Assembly (NCBI GenBank): GCA_036417435.1
Contig: JAZAQT010000338.1
Span: 62,001-126,000 of the forward strand
Source: Inia geoffrensis
Lineage: Eukaryota; Chordata; Mammalia; Artiodactyla; Iniidae
DNA length: 64,000 nt
Direction of reading: 5' to 3'
Shown here: positions 52,066 through 62,702 of the stretch, one piece after another
Position numbering within the stretch: position 1 is the first letter of the stretch
Layout of the letters: each line of letters starts with the position of its first letter
Notes under the pieces: model-generated
Databases searched by the model: none
What the model was told of the DNA's origin: nothing
What the model saw: only the letters and a program-made list of their open reading frames with translations
Made by a program: the position numbers and the translations under genes

Positions 52066-53794
52066 GTGATTTTCTTATGGAGACCTATAAATGTATGGGT
52101 TTTAAGTTTCTTCACAGTCAGGTTTATTCCTAGGTTTTGAATACGGGGTGTTGAGTCTATTTGGTTGAGCAAGGAGTAGGTCTTGTCTAATATATATTTG
52201 GCTTATGGAATGGTATCTGTCCTAATGTCCATCTCTGGTTTTATGCAGCCTCCCCACTCTCCTTTGACCTTTAGCAAGCATAAATTTCTTTTGTAAATGT
52301 GAGACTCTGTTGTGTTTAGAAATGCAGTTCATACGTAGTCGTGTTTCCATTCCCGGTATTAGTGATATCTTATGATGTTTCTTTTTATGTGTGACTTATT
52401 TCACTTAGAATCATCGTAACTAAATCCACTCATTATGCTGCTACTCGTCTGTGGCCATTGATTTCATTGTTGAGTGATATTCCATTGTAGGGATGTACCA
52501 CAACTTCTATATCCAGTTTTCTCTTTCTGAGCTATTGAAGTTGTACCATAGTCAAGGTTCCCGTACACAGAGCAGCCCCAAACTTTGGTGTGGCTCTGTC
52601 TTTTTCATTTAAATTTTCCGAATCTATAGCACCATAAGTGGAAGTGCCCTAGGCTCTCTAGCTTGGTTTTTTCTTTGTTCCAGGAAACACCATCCACTTC
52701 TCCAGAGTGGCTGTTGGCAATTTCCATCCCGCCCATCAGCATAACAAGGCTGCCGGTTCTCCATGGCCTGTCCTGCCTCTCTGGATTTTACATTTTTTTC
52801 GGAGGGCCCTTTTGATCGGTGGGAAGTGAGACTTCCTTGTAGTGCGGATTTCCATTGCAGGCTTGCTTGGTTGGCCAAAAAGGGCGTATGCGTTTTTTCC
52901 TTTCAGGAAAAAACGCATACGCCCTTTTTGGCCAAGTGCATCACTGTCGAACTGCTGCCTCTTTTCCTACGATTTCAGAGCAATTCTTATCTACCACCTG
53001 ATATCTGTTTTCTGCAATTCTGTGTCGTGTTCAAGTCCTCTTCACAGTCTTCCTTCAATAAATTTTTGGATGATAGGTTTCATTTGGAACTCCGCAGGAT
53101 TGTGAGTTACAGTGCCAAAAATCTCCTTTTCTCAACTCGCTTTCTTGTGAGCTGACCGCAAACCCGAATAATTGCTTCAGGCCCTAATCTCGTGCCGGCA
53201 TGGCACGCTGAGCCTTTGGTGAATTCTTCTTCCTGTAGGGAAATCATCGTTCAGTGTGCCCGTCCAAACAAATAGAGTTAGCCGCTCATTGGTTCTCCTT
53301 ATTCCTGGTCATCTTCCACAGAAATTGCAAACTGTGCCAAACAAGAGGTCAAAGGCACTGACTCTCCAAGTGGGGAGAATGTTAATATCGCATCTGGAAA
53401 GGCGAACTCGAGTACCAGGGGGGGAAAATAGCGATGAATTTTAGAAATTTTGCCTGATCACTTCGTGGACCATATTCTGGGTTTTCCATGCATATTTTAG
53501 CTGAAGGATAAATCCCTTAAACGTGGAGATTTGGGACCCGTGGAATGGGAATCACGCACCATTACCTCAGAGGGTCTGCATTCCCTCACCAATAGTATCA
53601 GCCCCAAGTGTCCAGCCTTATCTCTCCCCCAGCTGTGGATGTATAGGTGGTAAATGCAAGATTTCTCGCAAGACCTCAAGGACTTATTTAAGAATCTCTC
53701 TCTATTTCACAGTCCTTGTGCTTTCTTTTTCAAATTTATTTTTATAAGGGGATTTAGCTTATTTACACTGCTGTGTGTATGCTGCTGTACACAA
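52066..53794 (+). repeat. Satellite unit 31, short palindrome
   Basis: 1,729 bp. The shortfall comes mainly from a 7-bp deletion at the palindrome axis (52871-52935). Also carries gctactcgtctg and tttccatcccg, shared only with unit 33. Confidence 0.92.
52871..52935. repeat. Palindrome with 7-bp axis deletion (unit 31)
   Basis: The centre reads ttttttcctttcaggaaaaaa instead of the longer cctgaatatattcagg core, a loss of 7 bp across the dyad. The outer arms are intact, so it becomes a hairpin with a tiny loop. The same deletion is at 56335-56399. Confidence 0.9.
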
Positions 53795-55529
53795 GTGATT
53801 TTCTTATGGAGACATATAAATGTATGGGTTTTAAGTTTCTTCACAGTCAGGTTTATTCCTAGGTTTTGAATACGGGATGTTGAGTCGATTTGGTTCAGCG
53901 AGGAGTAGGTCTTGTCTAATATATATTTGGCTTATGGAATGGTAACTGTCCTAATGTCCATCTCTGGTTTATGCAGCCTCCCCACTCTCCTTTGACCTTA
54001 AGCAAGCATAAATTTCTTTTGTAAATGTGAGACTCTGTTGTGTTTTGAAATGCAGTTCATGAGTAGTCGTGTTTCCATTCCCGGTATTAGTGATATCTTA
54101 TGATGTTTCTTTTTCTGTGTGACTTATTTCACTTAGAATCATCGTAACTAAATCCACTCATTATGCTGCTACTGGTCTGTGGCCATTGATTTCATTGTTG
54201 AGTGATATTCCATTGTAGGGATGTACCACAACTTCTATATCCATTTTTCTCTTTCTGGGCTATTGAAGTTGTACCATAGTCAAGGTTCCCGTACACAGAG
54301 CAGCCCCAAACTTTGGTGTGGCTCTGTCTTTTTCATTTAAATTTTCCGAATCTATAGCACCATAAGTGGAAGTGCCCTAGGCTCTCTAGCTTGGTTTTTT
54401 CTTTGTTCCAGGAAACACCATCCACTTCTCCAGAGTGGCTGTTGGCAATTTACATCCCGCCCATCAGCATAACAAGGCTGCCGGTTCTCCATGGCCTGTC
54501 CTGCCTCTCTGGATTTTACACTTTTTTCGGACGGCCCTTTGGATCGGTGGGAAGTGAGACTGGCTTGTAGTGTGGATTTCCATTGCAGGCTTGCTTGGTT
54601 GGCCAAAAAGGGCGTATGCGTTTTTTCCTGAATCTATTCAGGAAAAAACGCATACGCCCTTTTTGGCCAAGTGCATCACTGTCGAACTGCTGCCTCTTTT
54701 CCTAGGATTTCAGAGCAATTCTTATGTACCACCTGATATCTGTTTTCTGCAATTTTGTGTCGTGTTCAAGTCCTCTTCACAGTCTTCCTTCAATAAATTT
54801 TTGGATGATAGGGGTCATTTGGAACTCCGCAGGATTGTGAGTTACAGTGCCAAAAATCTCCTTTTGTCAACTCGCTTTTTTGTGAGCTGACCACAAACCC
54901 GAATAATTGCTTCAGGCCCTAATCTCGTTCCGGCATGGCACTCTGAGCCTTTGGTGAATTCTTCTTCTTGTAGGGAAATCATCGTTCAATGTGCCCGTCT
55001 AAACACATCGAGTTAGCCGCTCATTGGTTCTCCTTATTCCTGCTCATCTTCCACAGAAATTGCAAACTGTGCCAAACAAGACGTCAAGGGCACTGACTCT
55101 CCAAGTGGGGAGAATGTTTATATCACATCTGGAAAGGCGAACTCGAGTACCAGGGGTGGAAAATGGCGATGAATTTTAGAAATTTTGCCTGATCACTTCG
55201 TGGACCATATTCTCGGTTTTCCATGCATATTTTAGCAGAAGGATAAATCCCTTAAACGTGGAGATTTGGGACCCGTGGAATGGGAATCACGCACCATTAG
55301 CTCAGAGGGTCTGCATTCCCTCACCAATAGTATCAGCCCCAAGTGTCCAGCCTTATCTCTCCCCCAGCTGTGGATGTAGAGGTGGTAAATCCAAGATTTC
55401 TCGCAAGCCCTCAAGGACTTATTTAAAAATTTCTCTCTATTTCACAGTCCTTGTGCTTTCTTTTTCAAATTTATTTTTATAAGGGGATTTAGATTATTTA
55501 CACTGCTGTGTGTATGCTGCTGTACACAA
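53795..55529 (+). repeat. Satellite unit 32
   Basis: 1,735 bp. Has gagacatataaatg, gaatacgggatg and ctctggtttatgc (one T lost), shared with units 34 and 35. Palindrome 54599-54670 has the gaatctattc axis change. Confidence 0.92.
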
Positions 55530-57258
55530 GTGATTTTCTTATGGAGACCTATAAATGTATGGGTTTTAAGTTTCTTCACAGTCAGGTTTATTCCTAGGTT
55601 TTGAATACGGGGTGTTGAGTCTATTTGGTTGAGCAAGGAGTAGGTCTTGTCTAATATATATTTGGCTTATGGAATGGTATCTGTCCTAATGTCCATCTCT
55701 GGTTTTATGCAGCCTCCCCACTCTCCTTTGACCTTTAGCAAGCATAAATTTCTTTTGTAAATGTGAGACTCTGTTGTGTTTAGAAATGCAGTTCATACGT
55801 AGTCGTGTTTCCATTCCCGGTATTAGTGATATCTTATGATGTTTCTTTTTATGTGTGACTTATTTCACTTAGAATCATCGTAACTAAATCCACTCATTAT
55901 GCTGCTACTCGTCTGTGGCCATTGATTTCATTGTTGAGTGATATTCCATTGTAGGGATGTACCACAACTTCTATATCCAGTTTTCTCTTTCTGAGCTATT
56001 GAAGTTGTACCATAGTCAAGGTTCCCGTACACAGAGCAGCCCCAAACTTTGGTGTGGCTCTGTCTTTTTCATTTAAATTTTCCGAATCTATAGCACCATA
56101 AGTGGAAGTGCCCTAGGCTCTCTAGCTTGGTTTTTTCTTTGTTCCAGGAAACACCATCCACTTCTCCAGAGTGGCTGTTGGCAATTTCCATCCCGCCCAT
56201 CAGCATAACAAGGCTGCCGGTTCTCCATGGCCTGTCCTGCCTCTCTGGATTTTACATTTTTTTCGGAGGGCCCTTTTGATCGGTGGGAAGTGAGACTTCC
56301 TTGTAGTGCGGATTTCCATTGCAGGCTTGCTTGGTTGGCCAAAAAGGGCGTATGCGTTTTTTCCTTTCAGGAAAAAACGCATACGCCCTTTTTGGCCAAG
56401 TGCATCACTGTCGAACTGCTGCCTCTTTTCCTACGATTTCAGAGCAATTCTTATCTACCACCTGATATCTGTTTTCTGCAATTCTGTGTCGTGTTCAAGT
56501 CCTCTTCACAGTCTTCCTTCAATAAATTTTTGGATGATAGGTTTCATTTGGAACTCCGCAGGATTGTGAGTTACAGTGCCAAAAATCTCCTTTTCTCAAC
56601 TCGCTTTCTTGTGAGCTGACCGCAAACCCGAATAATTGCTTCAGGCCCTAATCTCGTGCCGGCATGGCACGCTGAGCCTTTGGTGAATTCTTCTTCCTGT
56701 AGGGAAATCATCGTTCAGTGTGCCCGTCCAAACAAATAGAGTTAGCCGCTCATTGGTTCTCCTTATTCCTGGTCATCTTCCACAGAAATTGCAAACTGTG
56801 CCAAACAAGAGGTCAAAGGCACTGACTCTCCAAGTGGGGAGAATGTTAATATCGCATCTGGAAAGGCGAACTCGAGTACCAGGGGGGGAAAATAGCGATG
56901 AATTTTAGAAATTTTGCCTGATCACTTCGTGGACCATATTCTGGGTTTTCCATGCATATTTTAGCTGAAGGATAAATCCCTTAAACGTGGAGATTTGGGA
57001 CCCGTGGAATGGGAATCACGCACCATTACCTCAGAGGGTCTGCATTCCCTCACCAATAGTATCAGCCCCAAGTGTCCAGCCTTATCTCTCCCCCAGCTGT
57101 GGATGTATAGGTGGTAAATGCAAGATTTCTCGCAAGACCTCAAGGACTTATTTAAGAATCTCTCTCTATTTCACAGTCCTTGTGCTTTCTTTTTCAAATT
57201 TATTTTTATAAGGGGATTTAGCTTATTTACACTGCTGTGTGTATGCTGCTGTACACAA
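55530..57258 (+). repeat. Satellite unit 33, short palindrome
   Basis: 1,729 bp. Copy of unit 31 displaced by 3,464 bp, with the same 7-bp palindrome deletion. Confidence 0.92.
56335..56399. repeat. Palindrome with 7-bp axis deletion (unit 33)
   Basis: Same 65-bp form as in unit 31. Because the surrounding sequence is also the same, this is most simply one deletion event copied by the two-unit duplication. Confidence 0.9.
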
Positions 57259-58993
57259 GTGATTTTCTTATGGAGACATATAAATGTATGGGTTTTAAGT
57301 TTCTTCACAGTCAGGTTTATTCCTAGGTTTTGAATACGGGATGTTGAGTCGATTTGGTTCAGCGAGGAGTAGGTCTTGTCTAATATATATTTGGCTTATG
57401 GAATGGTAACTGTCCTAATGTCCATCTCTGGTTTATGCAGCCTCCCCACTCTCCTTTGACCTTAAGCAAGCATAAATTTCTTTTGTAAATGTGAGACTCT
57501 GTTGTGTTTTGAAATGCAGTTCATGAGTAGTCGTGTTTCCATTCCCGGTATTAGTGATATCTTATGATGTTTCTTTTTCTGTGTGACTTATTTCACTTAG
57601 AATCATCGTAACTAAATCCACTCATTATGCTGCTACTGGTCTGTGGCCATTGATTTCATTGTTGAGTGATATTCCATTGTAGGGATGTACCACAACTTCT
57701 ATATCCATTTTTCTCTTTCTGGGCTATTGAAGTTGTACCATAGTCAAGGTTCCCGTACACAGAGCAGCCCCAAACTTTGGTGTGGCTCTGTCTTTTTCAT
57801 TTAAATTTTCCGAATCTATAGCACCATAAGTGGAAGTGCCCTAGGCTCTCTAGCTTGGTTTTTTCTTTGTTCCAGGAAACACCATCCACTTCTCCAGAGT
57901 GGGGGTTGGCAATTTACATCCCGCCCATCAGCATAACAAGGCTGCCAGTTCTCCATGGCCTGTCCTGCCTCTCTGGATTTTACATTTTTTTCGGAGGGCC
58001 CTTTTGATCGGTGGGAAGTGAGACTTCCTTGTAGTGCGGATTTCCATTGCAGGCTTGCTTGGTTGGCCAAAAAGGGCGTATGCGTTTTTTCCTGAATATA
58101 TTCAGGAAAAAACGCATACGCCCTTTTTGGCCAAGTGCATCACTGTCGAACTGCTGCCTCTTTTCCTACGATTTCAGAGCAATTCTTATCTACCACCTGA
58201 TATCTGTTTTCTGCAATTCTGTGTCGTGTTCAAGTCCTCTTCACAGTCTTCCTTCAATAAATTTTTGGATGATAGGTTTCATTTGGAACTCCGCAGGATT
58301 GTGAGTTACAGTGCCAAAAATCTCCTTTTCTCAACTCGCTTTCTTGTGAGCTGACCGCAAACCCGAATAATTGCTTCAGGCCCTAATCTCGTGCCGGCAT
58401 GGCACGCTGAGCCTTTGGTGAATTCTTCTTCCTGTAGGGAAATCATCGTTCAGTGTGCCCGTCCAAACAAATAGAGTTAGCCGCTCATTGGTTCTCCTTA
58501 TTCCTGGTCATCTTCCACAGAAATTGCAAACTGTGCCAAACAAGAGGTCAAAGGCACTGACTCTCCAAGTGGGGAGAATGTTAATATCGCATCTGGAAAG
58601 GCGAACTCGAGTACCAGGGGGGGAAAATAGCGATGAATTTTAGAAATTTTGCCTGATCACTTCGTGGACCATATTCTGGGTTTTCCATGCATATTTTAGC
58701 TGAAGGATAAATCCCTTAAACGTGGAGATTTGGGACCCGTGGAATGGGAATCACGCACCATTACCTCAGAGGGTCTGCATTCCCTCACCAATAGTATCAG
58801 CCCCAAGTGTCCAGCCTTATCTCTCCCCCAGCTGTGGATGTATAGGTGGTAAATGCAAGATTTCTCGCAAGACCTCAAGGACTTATTTAAGAATCTCTCT
58901 CTATTTCACAGTCCTTGTGCTTTCTTTTTCAAATTTATTTTTATAAGGGGATTTAGCTTATTTACACTGCTGTGTGTATGCTGCTGTACACAA
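57259..58993 (+). repeat. Satellite unit 34
   Basis: 1,735 bp. The left half copies unit 32. Private gtgggggttggc lies near 57900. Palindrome 58063-58134 is full length and perfect. Confidence 0.92.
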
Positions 58994-59385
58994 GTGATTT
59001 TCTTATGGAGACATATAAATGTATGGGTTTTAAGTTTCTTCACAGTCAGGTTTATTCCTAGGTTTTGAATACGGGATGTTGAGTCGATTTGGTTCAGCGA
59101 GGAGTAGGTCTTGTCTAATATATATTTGGCTTATGGAATGGTAACTGTCCTAATGTCCATCTCTGGTTTATGCAGCCTCCCCACTCTCCTTTGACCTTAA
59201 GCAAGCATAAATTTCTTTTGTAAATGTGAGACTCTGTTGTGTTTTGAAATGCAGTTCATGAGTAGTCGTGTTTCCATTCCCGGTATTAGTGATATCTTAT
59301 GATGTTTCTTTTTCTGTGTGACTTATTTCACTTAGAATCATCGTAACTAAATCCACTCATTATGCTGCTACTGGTCTGTGGCCAT

Positions 59386-59395
59386 TGATTTCATT

Positions 59396-59398
<3 letters not shown>
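59386..59398 (+). repeat. Target-site duplication, left copy
   Basis: tgatttcattgtt lies immediately left of the T-run. The same 13 bp follow the SINE at 59624-59636. Uninterrupted units show the sequence only once here. Confidence 0.93.
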
Positions 59399-59433
<35 letters not shown>

Positions 59434-59557
59434 GGTATGCGGGCCTCTCACTGTTGTGGCCTCTCCCGTTGCGGAGGACAGGCTCCGGACGCGCAGGCTC
59501 AGCGGCCATGGCTCACGGGCCCAGCCGCTCCGCGGCATGTGGGATCTTCCCAGACCG

Positions 59558-59568
59558 GGGCACGAACC
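59558..59568 (-). promoter_or_regulatory. SINE Pol III B box
   Basis: Minus-strand ggttcgtgccc fits the tRNA B-box consensus GGTTCGANNCC apart from one A-to-T change. Confidence 0.8.
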
Positions 59569-59600
59569 CGTATCCCCTGCATCGGCAGGCGGACTCTCAA

Positions 59601-59611
59601 CCACTGCGCCA
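59601..59611 (-). promoter_or_regulatory. SINE Pol III A box
   Basis: Minus-strand tggcgcagtgg fits the A-box consensus TRGCNNAGYGG exactly and lies 11 bases from the element's 5' end, as expected for a tRNA-derived SINE. Confidence 0.82.
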
Positions 59612-59623
59612 CCAGGGAAGCCC

Positions 59624-59636
59624 TGATTTCATTGTT
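59624..59636 (+). repeat. Target-site duplication, right copy
   Basis: tgatttcattgtt directly follows the SINE 5' end and continues into gagtgatattcc of the satellite. It is identical to the left copy. Confidence 0.93.
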
Positions 59637-60966
59637 GAGTGATATTCCATTGTAGGGATGTACCACAACTTCTATATCCAGTTTTCTCTTTCTGGGCTAT
59701 TGAAGTTGTACCATAGTCAAGGTTCCCGTACACAGAGCAGCCCCAAACTTTAGTGTGGCTCTGTCTTTTACATTTAAATTTTCCGAATCTATAGCACCAT
59801 AAGTGGAAGTGCCCTAGGCTCTCTAGCTTGGTTTTTTCTTTGTTCCAGGAAACACCATCCACTTCTCCAGAGTGGCTGTTGGCAATTTACATCCCGCCCA
59901 TCAGCATAACAAGGCTGCCGGTTCTCCATGGCCTGTCCTGCCTCTCTGGATTTTACATTTTTTTCGGAGGGCCCTTTTGATCGGTGGGAAGTGAGACTTC
60001 CTTGTAGTGCGGATTTCCATTGCAGGTTTGCTTGGTTGGCCTAAAAGGGCGTATGCGTTTTTTCCTGAATATATTCAGGAAAAAACGCATACGCCCTTTT
60101 TGGCCAAGTGCATCACTGTCGAAATGCTGCCTCTTTTCCTACGATTTCAGAGGAATTCTTATCTACCACCTGATATCTGTTTTCTGCAATTTTGTGTCGT
60201 GTTCAAGTGCTCTTCACAGTCTTCCTTCAATAAATTTTTGGATGATAGGGGTCATTTGGAACTCCGCAGGATTGTGAGTTACAGTGCCAAAAATCTCCTT
60301 TTGTCAACTCGCTTTCTTGTGAGCTGACCGCAAACCCGAATAATTGCTTCAGGCCCTAATCTCGTTCCGGCATGGCACGCTGAGCCTTTGGTGAATTCTT
60401 CTTCCTGTAGGGAAATCATCGTTCATTGTGCCCGTCTAAACACATCGAGTAAGCCGCTCATTGGTTCTCCTTATTCCTGCTCATCTTCCACAGAAATTGC
60501 AAACTGTGCCAAACAAGAGGTCAAAGGCACTGACTCTCCAAGTGGGGAGAATGTTAATATCGCATCTGGAAAGGCGAACTCGAGTACCAGGGGGGGAAAA
60601 TGGCGATGAATTTTAGAAATTTTGCCTGATCACTTCGTGGACCATATTCTGGGTTTTCCATGCATATTTTAGCTGAAGGATAAATCCCTTAAACGTGGAT
60701 ATTTGGGACCCGTGGAATTTGAATCATGCACCATTACCTCAGAGGGTCTGCATTCCCTCACCAATAGTATCAGCCCCAAGTGTCCAGCCTTATCTCTCCC
60801 CCAGCTGTGGATGTAGAGGTGGTAAATCCAAGATTTCTCGCAAGCCCTCAAGGACTTATTTAAAAATTTCTCTCTATTTCACAGTCCTTGTGCTTTCTTT
60901 TTCAAATTTATTTTTATAAGGGGATTTAGATTATTTACACTGCTGTGTGTATGCTGCTGTACACAA

Positions 60967-62702
60967 GTGATTTTCTTATGGAGACCTATAAATTTATGGG
61001 TTTTAAGTTTCTTCACAGTCAGGTTTATTCCTAGGTTTTGAATACGGGGTGTTGAGTCTATTTGGTTGAGCAAGGAGTAGGTCTTGTCTAATATATATTT
61101 GGCTTATGGAATGGTATCTGACCTAATGTCCATCTCTGGAATTATGCAGCCTCCCCACTCTCCTTTGACCTTAAGCAAGCATAAATTTATTTTGTAAATG
61201 TGAGACTCTGTTGTGTTTTCAAATGCAGTACATGCGTAGTCGTGTTTCCATTCCCGGTATTAGTGATATCTTATGATGTTTCTTTTTCTGTGTGACTTAT
61301 TTCACTTAGAATCATCGTAACTAAATCCACTCATTATGCTGCTACTGGTCTGTGGCCATTGATTTCATTGTTGAGTGATATTCCATTGTAGGGATGTACC
61401 ACAACTTCTATATCCAGTTTTCTCTTTCTGAGCTATTGAAGTTGTACCATAGTCAAGGTTCCCGTACACAGAGCAGCCCCAAACTTTGGTGTGGCTCTGT
61501 CTTTTTCATTTAAATTTTCCGAATCTATAGCACCATAAGTGGAAGTGCCCTAGGCTCTCTAGCTTGGTTTTTTCTTTGTTCCAGGAAACACCATCCACTT
61601 CTCCAGAGTGGCTGTTGGCAATTTACATCCCGCCCATCAGCATAACAAGGCTGCCGGTTCTCCATGGCCTGTCCTGCCTCTCTGGATTTTACATTTTTTT
61701 CGGAGGGCCCTTTTGGTCGGTCGGAAGTGAGACTTCCTTGTAGTGCGGATTTCCATTGCAGGCTTGCTTGGTTGGCCAAAAAGGGCGTATGCGTTTTTTC
61801 CTGAATATATTCAGGAAAAAACGCATACGCCCTTTTTGGCCAAGTGCATCACTGTCGAAATGCTGCCTCTTTTCCTACGATTTCAGAGCAATACTTATCT
61901 ACCACCTGATATCTGTTTTCTGCAATTTTGTGTCGTGTTCAAGTCCTCTTCACGGTCTTCCTTCAATAAATATTTGGATGATAGGGGTCATTTGGAACTC
62001 CGCAGGATTGTGAGTTACAGTGCCAAAAATCTCCTTGTCTCAACTCGCTTACTTGTGAGCTGACCGCAAACCCGAATAATTGCTTCAGGCCCTAATCTCG
62101 TTCTGGCATGGCACGCTGAGCCTTTGATGAATTCTTCTTCCTGTAGGGAAATCATCGTTCAATGTGCCCGTCTAAACCCATCGAGTTAGCCGCTCATTGA
62201 TTCTCCTTATTCCTGCTCATCTTCCACAGAAATTGCAAACTGTGCCAAACAAGAGGTCAAAGGCACTGACTCTCCAAGTGGGGAGAATGTTAATATCGCA
62301 TCTGGAAAGGCGAACTCGAGTACCAGGGGGGGAAAATGGCGATGAATTTTAGAAATTTTGCCTGATCACTTCGTGGACCATATTCTGGGTTTTCCATGCA
62401 TATTTTAGCTGAAGGATAAATCCCTTAAACGTGGAGATTTGGGACCCGTGGAATGGGAATCATGCACCATTAGCTCAGAGGGTCTGCATTCCCTCACCAA
62501 TAGTATCAGCCCCAAGTGTCCAGCCTTATCTCTCCCCCAGCTGTGGATGTAGAGGTGGTTAATCCAAGATTTCTCGCAAGACCTCAAGGACTTATTTAAG
62601 AATTTGTCTCTATTTCACAGTTCTTGTGCTTTCTTTTTCAAATTTATTTTTATAAGGGGATTTAGATTATTTACACTGCTGTGTGTATGCTGCTGTACAC
62701 AA
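60967..62702 (+). repeat. Satellite unit 36, three-part mosaic
   Basis: 1,736 bp. The left part is unit-29 type (ataaatttatggg, ctctggaattatgc). The middle, about 61187-61980, is unit-19 type (ttcaaatgcagtacatg, gcaatacttatc, aataaatatttgg). From about 62036 it is unit-22 type (ccttgtctcaactcg). Palindrome 61772-61843 is perfect. Confidence 0.92.

Larger units (their letters stand above)
59399..59623 (-). mobile_element. tRNA-derived cetacean SINE (CHR type), full length
   Basis: On the minus strand the element starts gggcttccctggtggcgcag, continues through a tRNA-like head and a GC-rich body and ends in an uninterrupted A-tail (33 T's on the plus strand, 59399-59431). This is the form I know as the CHR SINE of cetaceans, hippopotamus and ruminants. 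The head carries both parts of a Pol III internal promoter. It is non-autonomous and would have been mobilised by L1. The perfect 13-bp target duplication and clean tail indicate a fairly recent insertion. Its GC-rich body contrasts with the AT-rich satellite. Exact subfamily is not assigned. Confidence 0.93.
58994..60966 (+). repeat. Satellite unit 35, interrupted by a SINE
   Basis: 1,973 bp. Removing the 225-bp SINE and one 13-bp target copy gives 1,735 bp. Left of the insertion it matches unit 34 (gggatgttgag, ctctggtttatgc); to the right it matches unit 27 (ctttagtgtgg, cttttacattt). Palindrome 60036-60107 has one left-arm change (ggcctaaaagg). Confidence 0.93.

Noticed and set aside
59399..59623. 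Functional tRNA gene, because of A and B boxes
   Set aside because: The head is tRNA-derived but has no intact cloverleaf. It is followed by a SINE body and A-tail with target-site duplications.
59378..59626. Frames reading through the SINE and its T-run as proteins
   Set aside because: They encode long homopolymer stretches from the T-run and SINE sequence. They have no coding meaning.
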